A stretch of 64,000 bases of DNA, from positions 3,162,001 to 3,226,000 of the forward strand of contig NZ_OY782186.1 in the NCBI RefSeq assembly GCF_963677685.1, given 5' to 3'. The notes beneath the pieces are model-generated. The model ran no database searches. It was not told the DNA's origin and worked only from the letters and a program-made list of their open reading frames with translations. The DNA comes from an uncultured Bacteroides sp. GTDB taxonomy: Bacteria; Bacteroidota; Bacteroidia; Bacteroidales; Bacteroidaceae. Below are positions 37,128 through 44,552 of the stretch, piece after piece (within the stretch, counting starts at the first letter, position 1; every line of letters starts with the position of its first letter). Made by a program: the position numbers and the translations under genes.

Positions 37128-38048
37128 TCACAACAAACGGGCTATCGCCTCCATATGTCTGCTATCCGTTCCGCAACACCCACCGAAGATTCTCAAGGCA
37201 TTGTCTTCTTTTAGCCTAAACATTTCAGCAGCCAATAAAGTAGGATCAGAACATTTTAAATCTGCCGCATCATCCAATTCCGCGTAAGACAGGGGAGATG
37301 TATTTGCTTGGATTCCGTAAAAACGATTTCGAACTAAAGAGGTTTTATTAAATTCTTGCGACAAAGCTGCATGAACAATCACAGGGTGTACACAGTTAGC
37401 CATATAGCAAACAGGTCTATTGTCAACAGAAGCATCAATCGTGGAAATAGCTTTATCTATTGTCGTGCCATCAATCAACCTGCCATCTTTTTGAATAGTA
37501 AAACTAATGATATAAGGTATCCCCATATCAGACATCGCCTGAGCCATCCCAATCGCTTCAGACAAAACAGGCATGATTCCGGCATATAGGAAATCGACAT
37601 TCGCTGCCTGAAACAATCCAGCTTGCCAAGTGTGGAAGTCTCTCGCCTCTTTTTCGTTCAGAGCTCCCTCGCCTGTATATGCATCTCCTTTGCAGCCCAT
37701 CAAACCACCAACATACATCTCAATCTGAGCTTCCTGCTGAATGCTTCGAAGCAAAGAGACATTATCACCTATCACAGCCTTTGTAAAGCAACTAGCCTCA
37801 ACCCTCTCTTTATTTGCCCGCCGAGTGGGAGTGGTAGCCAAGAAAGGAAGATTATACTTTCGAGCAATATGAATGTATTCCTGCCACAGATTTTTCAAAG
37901 CCCTTCGTCCTTCAGAAGAATAAATCAGAGCAGCCATTGCCAATTGAGCATCAAATGATAAATGATACTCTCTCTTTAAGCGTTCTCCAAGAGCACCTTC
38001 CATCAAAACACTCTCACTAGTTGATATACAATGGCTGAAATTTTTCAT
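37128..38048 (-). CDS. Homocysteine S-methyltransferase family protein
   Basis: A 306-residue protein. The start is placed at ATG 38048 (M-K-N-F-S-H-C), because the longer frame is not family-like. It has V-L-M-E-G-A-L-G-E-R-L-K (barrel start) and the zinc-thiolate residues: Cys in M-A-N-C-V-H-P and the pair in G-G-C-C-G-T-D-S-R-H. Such enzymes methylate homocysteine using S-methylmethionine or a similar donor. The K-A-x-x-T-I-D-A-S-V segment also resembles the stand-alone homocysteine-binding domain of MetH. Neighbouring sulfhydrylase (39067) fits a sulfur amino-acid role. The donor cannot be assigned. Confidence 0.82.
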   Translation of the reverse strand: MKNFSHCISTSESVLMEGALGERLKREYHLSFDAQLAMAALIYSSEGRRALKNLWQEYIHIARKYNLPFLATTPTRRANKERVEASCFTKAVIGDNVSLLRSIQQEAQIEMYVGGLMGCKGDAYTGEGALNEKEARDFHTWQAGLFQAANVDFLYAGIMPVLSEAIGMAQAMSDMGIPYIISFTIQKDGRLIDGTTIDKAISTIDASVDNRPVCYMANCVHPVIVHAALSQEFNKTSLVRNRFYGIQANTSPLSYAELDDAADLKCSDPTLLAAEMFRLKEDNALRIFGGCCGTDSRHMEAIARLL

Positions 38049-38222
38049 AAAGTTTATCTCTTTTTCGAGAGACAAACTTACAAAACATTTTATGAAAAGT
38101 TTAAAACTCAACCTCTTATTCGCTGAGTTTATGCACAACACACCTTGATTAAACTCATTAAATGAGGAGATTAAGTAAAGGGAACAAACGTTGTAGATGA
38201 AAGGATTGAGAGAAATATTCCA

Positions 38223-38294
38223 TCACACAACTGTGTGACGGAGATCACACAATTGCATGACGCTCATAACTCAATTGTGTGCCCGACATCACAC
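38223..38294. repeat. Cluster of nested TCACACA/TGTGTGA inverted repeats
   Basis: Within 72 bases: TCACACA-AC-TGTGTGA (38223-38238), GTGTGA-N6-TCACAC (38233-38250), CACACAATTG (38246-38255) facing CAATTGTGTG (38272-38281), and GTGTG-N8-CACAC (38277-38294). It lies 33 bases past the glutathione peroxidase stop and about 175 bases upstream of the methyltransferase start, both on minus. Possible operator array or overlapping hairpins; no regulator is assigned. Confidence 0.6.
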
Positions 38295-38326
38295 GCACCA
38301 GTGACTAAAAAGACTGTGCGTTCAAA

Positions 38327-38815
38327 TTACTTAACTTGCAGAAGGCTTTCTATTTCTTTCTCTAAAGAAAGAGGATCCGTCATAGGTGAATAACGTGAAA
38401 CCTTCTTGCCGCTTTTATCTATTAGGAATTTTGTGAAATTCCACTTTATCTTTGAAACAATAAACCCTGGCGCTTTCTTCTTCAAAAAATGAAAGACAGG
38501 ATGCGTATTTTTGCCGTTCACATCAATTTTGGCCATTAAAGGGAAAGTCACTCCAAAGTTCATCTCACAAAATCCGGCAATCTCTGCATCGCTTCCGGAT
38601 TCCTGATGAGCAAACTGATTGCAAGGAAAAGCAATGACCATCAATCCTCGATCTTTATACGTTTTATAAAGCTGTTCAAGAGCTTTATACTGAGGAGTAA
38701 AGCCACATTTACTTGCAGTATTAACAATCAAAAGAACTTTATCTTTATAAACTGAGAAATCGATTTCTTCTCCCTTGTTATTTTTCGCTTTGAAATCAAA
38801 AATAGTTGTTTCCAT
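38327..38815 (-). CDS. Glutathione peroxidase family (thiol peroxidase)
   Basis: Reduces hydroperoxides, in bacteria mostly with thioredoxin. The start is set at ATG 38815 (M-E-T-T-I-F-D-F-K-A), giving 162 residues; the frame is open 17 residues further up but those are not conserved. Catalytic Cys is in N-T-A-S-K-C-G-F-T, Gln in F-P-C-N-Q-F and Trp in K-W-N-F-T-K-F. Cys replaces the selenocysteine of animal enzymes, and F-P-C-N-Q provides a likely resolving Cys. No signal peptide, so cytoplasmic. Confidence 0.93.
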   Translation of the reverse strand: METTIFDFKAKNNKGEEIDFSVYKDKVLLIVNTASKCGFTPQYKALEQLYKTYKDRGLMVIAFPCNQFAHQESGSDAEIAGFCEMNFGVTFPLMAKIDVNGKNTHPVFHFLKKKAPGFIVSKIKWNFTKFLIDKSGKKVSRYSPMTDPLSLEKEIESLLQVK

Positions 38816-39066
38816 AAATATTTTTTTTGCAGCATAGTAACAAACCATGCATACTCTATATAACAAAGAAACAGGTGATATGAATGATAAAATACACGTT
38901 TATTAAGTGAAATATGAACTATACGACACAAAAACCGATATATAGATCATTAATATAAAGTGATTTAGAAGTCCGCTATTTACCGTATTCTTATCATCTA
39001 GGTAGCAAAATCAAAAAAAACAGGTACATTTGTAGCTAGATAAATCTATTATAATATATATATGTT

Positions 39067-40347
39067 ATGTCCAAAGAACTAAAACGCGAAACCCTCTGCG
39101 TACAGGCAGGCTGGGAACCTAAAAAAGGAGAACCACGTGTTCTGCCCATCTATCAAAGTACAACTTTTAAATATGAAACGAGCGAACAGATGGCTCGTCT
39201 ATTTGATTTGGAAGAGAGCGGTTACTTCTATACCCGCTTACAAAACCCCACTAATGATGCTGTAGCAAAGAAAATAACTGCCCTTGAAGGTGGAATAGCC
39301 GGAATGCTAACATCTAGTGGACAAGCGGCCAATTTCTATGCAATTTTCAATATCTGTCAGGCAGGCGATCATTTTGTCTGTTCTTCTGCTATCTATGGAG
39401 GAACATTCAATCTTTTTGGTGTCACAATGAAGAAGCTAGGTATTGATGTTACTTTTATCAGCCCAGATGCTACAGAAGATGAAATATCAGCCGCTTTTAA
39501 ACCTAATACCAAAGCATTGTTTGGAGAAACAGTTTCTAACCCTTCGCTTGATGTGCTTGATATAGAAAAATTTGCTCGAATAGCTCATCAACATGGAGTT
39601 CCTCTGATAGTAGATAACACCTTCCCCACCCCTATTAACTGTCGCCCATTTGAATGGGGAGCAGATATTGTAGTACACTCTACTACTAAATACATGGATG
39701 GACATGCTACTTCGGTAGGCGGTTGCATCGTAGATAGCGGTAATTTTGATTGGGAAGCACACGCCGATAAATTTCCAGGACTATGCACCCCAGATGAATC
39801 ATATCATGGGCTGACGTATTCTAAAGATTTTGGAAAAATGGCTTATATAACGAAAGCAACATCACAATTAATGCGCGATTTGGGCAGCATCCAAAGTCCA
39901 CAGAATGCTTTTTTATTGAACTTGGGACTTGAAACGCTACATTTGCGCATGCCTCAACATTGTAAGAATGCTCAAAGAATAGCAGAATACCTGCAAGCAA
40001 ACGAAAAAGTTGCATGGGTAAATTACTGCGGACTACCAGAGAACAAGAATTATGAATTGGCAAAAAAATATATGCCAAATGGGTCATGTGGTGTTATTTC
40101 TTTCGGGTTGAAAGGAGAACGTGAAGTAGCCACTCAATTTATGGATTCTCTTCAGCTAGTTGCCATCGTGACACATGTAGCAGACGCCAGAACTTGCGTA
40201 CTGCACCCTGCTAGTCACACCCACCGCCAACTAAGCGATAAACAACTTCTTGAAGCAGGAGTACGCCCCGACCTAATCCGATTCTCTGTCGGAATAGAGA
40301 ACGTAGACGATATCATTGCAGACATCGAACAAGCTCTCAAAAAATAA
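39067..40347 (+). CDS. O-acetylhomoserine aminocarboxypropyltransferase (sulfhydrylase), PLP enzyme
   Basis: Makes homocysteine from O-acetylhomoserine and sulfide, or exchanges methanethiol. The 426-residue protein is longer than cystathionine gamma-synthases, as MetY-type enzymes are. It starts E-T-L-C-V-Q-A-G-W-E-P, has the Y-T-R-L-Q-N-P-T segment, S-S-G-Q-A-A, D-N-T-F-P-T-P and the PLP Lys in H-S-T-T-K-Y-M-D-G-H. A -7 TACATTTG lies at 39025-39032. The homocysteine methyltransferase 1 kb away makes a plausible methionine pathway. Confidence 0.93.
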   Translation: MSKELKRETLCVQAGWEPKKGEPRVLPIYQSTTFKYETSEQMARLFDLEESGYFYTRLQNPTNDAVAKKITALEGGIAGMLTSSGQAANFYAIFNICQAGDHFVCSSAIYGGTFNLFGVTMKKLGIDVTFISPDATEDEISAAFKPNTKALFGETVSNPSLDVLDIEKFARIAHQHGVPLIVDNTFPTPINCRPFEWGADIVVHSTTKYMDGHATSVGGCIVDSGNFDWEAHADKFPGLCTPDESYHGLTYSKDFGKMAYITKATSQLMRDLGSIQSPQNAFLLNLGLETLHLRMPQHCKNAQRIAEYLQANEKVAWVNYCGLPENKNYELAKKYMPNGSCGVISFGLKGEREVATQFMDSLQLVAIVTHVADARTCVLHPASHTHRQLSDKQLLEAGVRPDLIRFSVGIENVDDIIADIEQALKK

Positions 40348-40376
40348 AACGAACAACCTAATTATTTACAAAACAC

Positions 40377-40426
40377 ATCTCGACAAATAATGAAATCTTT
40401 ACCAAAGATAAATTATTTGCCGAGAT
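40377..40426 (+). terminator. Hairpin after the sulfhydrylase gene
   Basis: 15-base arms (40377-40391 with 40412-40426), with one A-C mismatch, enclose an inner ATCTTT/AAAGAT stem. The 3' side is only moderately T-rich, so terminator activity is inferred from position. Confidence 0.5.
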
Positions 40427-40534
40427 CTCTTATTTATAGTAAATCAAAATAAAACAACCTTAATAAATAGCAAATCATAACGTTTATTACTATCTTTGTC
40501 CTTAAACAATAACCAAGGTAATAAAGAAGATTGT

Positions 40535-42820
40535 ATGGCTAAAATAACAAAAGAAGCAGCCTTGCTTTATCACTCTCAAGGCAAACCTGGGAAAATAGAA
40601 GTAGTTCCAACTAAACCATATAGTACACAAACTGATCTTTCATTAGCATACTCTCCAGGGGTAGCAGAGCCTTGTCTGGAAATAGAAAAAAATCCACAAG
40701 ATGCTTATAAGTATACCGCTAAAGGTAATCTGGTAGCCGTTATATCCAATGGTACGGCAGTACTTGGATTGGGCAATATTGGTGCGCTAAGCGGCAAGCC
40801 CGTGATGGAAGGTAAAGGTCTACTTTTCAAAATTTACGCCGGAATCGATGTATTTGATATCGAAGTAGATGAAAAAGATCCAGAAAAATTTATTGCAGCT
40901 GTAAAAGCTATTGCTCCAACTTTTGGAGGCATTAACCTAGAGGATATCAAAGCACCCGAGTGTTTTGAAATAGAACGCCGACTGAAAGAAGAACTTGATA
41001 TCCCGGTGATGCACGATGATCAGCACGGTACTGCGATAATTTCGAGTGCCGGACTGATAAACGCCCTCGAAGTAGCCGGAAAAAAAATAGAAGAAGTAAA
41101 AATCGTGGTAAACGGTGCAGGTGCATCTGCCGTGTCATGTACCAAACTATATATATCTCTGGGTGCACGACTGGAAAATATCGTCATGCTTGACAGCAAA
41201 GGAGTCATCAGCAAAAGTCGTAATGACTTGAATGATCAAAAACGTTATTTCGCAACCGATCGTACAGATATCCATACGCTTGAAGAGGCTATAAAAGGAG
41301 CGGATGTATTCCTTGGCTTGTCTAAAGGAAATGTTTTAAATCAGGATATGGTAAAAAGCATGGCTCCTACTCCCATTGTCTTCGCTTTAGCCAATCCCGT
41401 TCCAGAAATATCATACGAAGATGCTATCGCTTCCCGCCCGGACGTTCTCATGGCAACCGGACGCTCAGATTATCCTAATCAGATCAATAATGTTATAGGT
41501 TTTCCTTATATTTTTCGAGGAGCACTGGATACACAGGCAAGAGCCATTAATGAAGAGATGAAGATTGCTGCTGTTTATGCCATAGCTAATTTGGCTAAAC
41601 AACCGGTACCGGATGTCGTAAATGCGGTGTATCATGTTAATAACTTCTCGTTCGGGCCTGAATATTTCATCCCAAAACCAGTTGATCCCCGATTAATTAC
41701 AGAGGTAGCAATGGCAGTAGCCAAAGCAGCAATAGCTTCTGGAGTCGCTCGCAAAACAATAGAAGATTGGGATGCGTATCAACTTCAGCTATGTGAACTA
41801 ATGGGATATGAATCCAAGTTGACCCGCCAACTTTATGAGACAGCCCGTCATAATCCTCAACGTGTTGTTTTTGCCGAAGGTGGACATCCTAATATGCTTA
41901 AAGCAGCTATGGAAGCTAAGACAGAGGGAATCTGCCATCCCATCCTTTTAGGTAATGATGAACGTATCCATAAACTGGCACAAGAGCTCGAAGTGAATCT
42001 GGAAGGAGTAGAGATTATCAACCTCCGGCATGATAGCGAGAATGAACGCCGAGAACGTTATGCTCGTATTCTGTCCGAAAAACGTTCGCGAGAAGGTATC
42101 ACTTATGATGAAGCCAACGATAAAATGTTCGACCGCAATTATTTTGGAATGATGATGGTAGAAACAGGTGAAGCTGATGCATTTATCACCGGACTATACA
42201 GCAGTTATAGCAGTACTATTAAGATAGCCAAAGAAGTCATTGGCATCAGACCCGAATATAATCATTTCGGCACGATGCATATTCTCAATTCTAAAAAAAG
42301 AACCTACTTCTTAGCAGATACGTTAATTAATCGCCATCCGGATACAGAAACTCTCATTGACATATCTAAGTTGGCAGCAAGCACTGTAGAATTTTTCAAC
42401 CAGACTCCCATAATGGCAATGCTTTCCTATTCCAACTTCGGTTCAGATCAGGTAGGCAGTCCAGCCAAAGTAAGTCAGGCAGTAAGCTACATGCATCAAC
42501 ATTATCCGGATTTGGCTATCGATGGTGAAATGCAAGTGAATTTCGCATTAAACCGCGAGTTGCGAGACGTCAAATATCCATTTACTCGATTGAAAGGAAA
42601 AGAGGTCAATACCCTCATTTTTCCCAATCTTAGTTCAGCCAACTCAGGGTACAAACTAATTCAGGCAATGAATCATACTGAACTAATAGGGCCTATTCAG
42701 ATGGGGTTAAATAAACCGATCCATTTTACTGATATAGAAAGCTCTGTTCGCGACATAGTTAACATCACCGCTGTAGCAGTAATAGATGCTATTGTAGATA
42801 AGAAAAAGAACGAAAAATGA
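40535..42820 (+). CDS. maeB: NADP-dependent malic enzyme with C-terminal phosphotransacetylase-like domain
   Basis: Oxidative decarboxylation of malate to pyruvate, giving NADPH. The start is set at ATG 40535; an open TTG at 40496 sits inside the -7 box TATCTTTG (40491-40498) and is rejected. The 761-residue protein has the malic fold in the first ~430 residues (S-P-G-V-A-E-P-C, then [25 protein letters not shown]). The second half matches the phosphate acetyl/butyryltransferase domain (V-F-A-E-G-G-H-P, then T-G-L-Y-S-S-Y-S), which in MaeB is regulatory and not catalytic. The stop overlaps the start of a small membrane ORF by four bases. Confidence 0.94.
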   Translation: MAKITKEAALLYHSQGKPGKIEVVPTKPYSTQTDLSLAYSPGVAEPCLEIEKNPQDAYKYTAKGNLVAVISNGTAVLGLGNIGALSGKPVMEGKGLLFKIYAGIDVFDIEVDEKDPEKFIAAVKAIAPTFGGINLEDIKAPECFEIERRLKEELDIPVMHDDQHGTAIISSAGLINALEVAGKKIEEVKIVVNGAGASAVSCTKLYISLGARLENIVMLDSKGVISKSRNDLNDQKRYFATDRTDIHTLEEAIKGADVFLGLSKGNVLNQDMVKSMAPTPIVFALANPVPEISYEDAIASRPDVLMATGRSDYPNQINNVIGFPYIFRGALDTQARAINEEMKIAAVYAIANLAKQPVPDVVNAVYHVNNFSFGPEYFIPKPVDPRLITEVAMAVAKAAIASGVARKTIEDWDAYQLQLCELMGYESKLTRQLYETARHNPQRVVFAEGGHPNMLKAAMEAKTEGICHPILLGNDERIHKLAQELEVNLEGVEIINLRHDSENERRERYARILSEKRSREGITYDEANDKMFDRNYFGMMMVETGEADAFITGLYSSYSSTIKIAKEVIGIRPEYNHFGTMHILNSKKRTYFLADTLINRHPDTETLIDISKLAASTVEFFNQTPIMAMLSYSNFGSDQVGSPAKVSQAVSYMHQHYPDLAIDGEMQVNFALNRELRDVKYPFTRLKGKEVNTLIFPNLSSANSGYKLIQAMNHTELIGPIQMGLNKPIHFTDIESSVRDIVNITAVAVIDAIVDKKKNEK

Positions 42821-42990
42821 AAAAGCCATTATCCAAATCACAAATTATATGCGTCATCCTCCTATGGATGGCGCTTTGCTATATCGTATTAGTAAATGTT
42901 GAACGCATTGACGGACCAACAATTTTGACATTACTAATATCCGGTGCCTTTGTATTCATCCCCGTATACAAGTCACTCAAAAAAAAATAA
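42817..42990 (+). CDS. 57-residue membrane protein coupled to maeB
   Basis: The ATG overlaps the maeB TGA (ATGA). Reading gives 57 residues: a basic start M-K-K-P-L-S-K-S-Q, a hydrophobic segment at residues 10-28, a short polar loop (V-E-R-I-D-G-P), a second hydrophobic segment at 34-51 and a Lys-rich end. Two membrane helices in a hairpin with positive ends on the cytoplasmic side are predicted. No family is recognised. Coupled overlap and a clean stop before the gdh promoter argue that it is translated. Confidence 0.6.
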   Translation: MKKPLSKSQIICVILLWMALCYIVLVNVERIDGPTILTLLISGAFVFIPVYKSLKKK

Positions 42991-43065
42991 AGATGCATTC
43001 TATTTCAATTAAGCGCCTAAAAACGAATAAATTGAAACTTAAACAGCCTATTTAGAAATAATCTG

Positions 43066-43097
43066 TTTGTATACATCCTTTTTTATAACTACTTTTG
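43066..43097 (+). promoter_or_regulatory. Promoter of the first glutamate dehydrogenase
   Basis: TTTG at 43066-43069, exactly 20 bases, then TACTTTTG at 43090-43097. This is a consensus Bacteroides promoter, leaving a leader of roughly 30 bases before the ATG at 43133. Confidence 0.8.
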
Positions 43098-43132
43098 CGC
43101 AAACTTACAACAACCAACAAAAGATAAAATTA

Positions 43133-44467
43133 ATGAATGCAGCTAAAGTGTTAGATGCCTTGATATGCCGTTTCCCAAATGAACCGGAATATCATCAGGC
43201 AGTAGAAGAAGTGCTTTCTACTATTGAGGAAGAGTATAACAAACATCCGGAATTCGACAAAGCTAATCTGATTGAGAGGCTATGTATTCCTGATAGAGTT
43301 TTTCAATTTAGAGTCACTTGGACAGACGACAAAGGAAATGTACGCACAAACATGGGATATCGTGTACAACACAACAATGTTATAGGCCCATACAAAGGCG
43401 GAATTCGTTTTCATAGTTCAGTAAATCTCTCTATTCTGAAGTTTCTGGCATTCGAGCAAACCTTCAAGAATGCCCTAACCACTCTCCCTATGGGTGGAGG
43501 AAAGGGAGGATCTGATTTCTCACCACGTGGCAAATCAAGTACTGAAGTTATGCGCTTTGTCCAAGCTTTCATGTTGGAACTGTGGAGGCATATAGGTCCT
43601 GAGACAGACGTTCCGGCAGGTGATATAGGAGTCGGCGGACGAGAAATAGGATTCATGTTCGGTATGTATAAAAAACTCTCTGGAGAGTTTACCGGAACAT
43701 TTACAGGAAAAGGACGTGAATTTGGAGGTTCGCTCATTCGTCCGGAAGCTACCGGCTATGGCAATATTTATTTCTTAATGGAAATGCTCAAACGCAAAAA
43801 TACAGACCTCAAAGGCAAAGTATGCTTAATTTCTGGTTCTGGTAATGTAGCTCAATATACGGCCGAAAAAGTATTAGAGCTTGGCGGCAAAGTTGTTACC
43901 ATGTCCGATTCAGACGGATATATTTACGACCCTGAAGGTATAGATTCTGAAAAGTTGAATTACATCATGGAATTAAAAAACTTATACCGCGGACGCATCA
44001 GAGAATATGCGGAAAAATATGGTTGTAAATACGTAGAAGGAGGTAAACCATGGGGAGAAAGAGGGGATATTGCTCTTCCATCAGCAACACAAAATGAGCT
44101 AAATGGAGATCATGCCCGTCAGCTTGTAGCCAATGGTTGTATCGCCGTCAGCGAAGGAGCTAATATGCCTTCTACACCAGAAGCCGTAAAAGTGTTCCAA
44201 GAAGCTAAAATTCTTTATGCACCAGGTAAGGCGGCCAATGCCGGAGGAGTTTCAGTATCAGGTTTGGAAATGACTCAAAACTCTATCAAACTAAGCTGGA
44301 GTAGTGAAGAAGTAGATGAGAAACTAAAAGAAATAATGAAAAATATTCATGAGTCTTGCGTACAGTATGGCACAGAACCTGATGGTTATATAAACTACGT
44401 GAAAGGAGCCAATGTTGCCGGATTCATGAAAGTAGCCAAAGCAATGATGGCACAAGGCATTTTATAA
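43133..44467 (+). CDS. gdhA: Glutamate dehydrogenase, NADP(H)-type coenzyme pocket
   Basis: Reversible amination of 2-oxoglutarate, probably ammonia assimilation. The start is placed at ATG 43133, since the longer frame would overlap the promoter; 444 residues. Substrate motifs G-P-Y-K-G-G-I-R-F-H and M-G-G-G-K-G-G-S-D-F and the P-A-G-D-I-G-V-G-G-R-E loop are intact. The dinucleotide turn reads S-G-S-G-N-V-A-Q and the later loop M-S-D-S-D-G. Both have Ser where the clostridial NAD enzyme has Phe238 and Pro262, and match the NADP-dependent E. coli enzyme. NADPH use is inferred. A second, NAD-like copy is at 49976. Confidence 0.93.
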   Translation: MNAAKVLDALICRFPNEPEYHQAVEEVLSTIEEEYNKHPEFDKANLIERLCIPDRVFQFRVTWTDDKGNVRTNMGYRVQHNNVIGPYKGGIRFHSSVNLSILKFLAFEQTFKNALTTLPMGGGKGGSDFSPRGKSSTEVMRFVQAFMLELWRHIGPETDVPAGDIGVGGREIGFMFGMYKKLSGEFTGTFTGKGREFGGSLIRPEATGYGNIYFLMEMLKRKNTDLKGKVCLISGSGNVAQYTAEKVLELGGKVVTMSDSDGYIYDPEGIDSEKLNYIMELKNLYRGRIREYAEKYGCKYVEGGKPWGERGDIALPSATQNELNGDHARQLVANGCIAVSEGANMPSTPEAVKVFQEAKILYAPGKAANAGGVSVSGLEMTQNSIKLSWSSEEVDEKLKEIMKNIHESCVQYGTEPDGYINYVKGANVAGFMKVAKAMMAQGIL

Positions 44468-44511
44468 ATTGAAAGTCGTATAACCAACAAACCGATATAG
44501 ATATACGACCG

Positions 44512-44550
44512 GACCTGTCAACTTGTTAAACATATTGACAGGTCTTTTTA
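44512..44550. terminator. Terminator after the first gdh
   Basis: A 10-bp stem, GACCTGTCAA (44512-44521) with TTGACAGGTC (44535-44544), followed by CTTTTTA. It ends three bases before the stop of the convergent gene. Confidence 0.85.
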
Positions 44551-44552
44551 TA

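Noticed and set aside
38234..38249. E. coli-type CRP site
   Set aside because: Matches TGTGA-N6-TCACA exactly, but Bacteroides are not known to use cAMP-CRP and the site is part of a larger repeat array; kept only as a repeat with an open question.
38223..38294. CRISPR array
   Set aside because: Units are short inverted repeats of unequal spacing with no spacers; no cas genes in the window.
40496..40534. TTG-initiated 13-residue extension of malic enzyme
   Set aside because: The TTG is part of the -7 box TATCTTTG, so it would not be in the transcript; ATG 40535 matches the family start.
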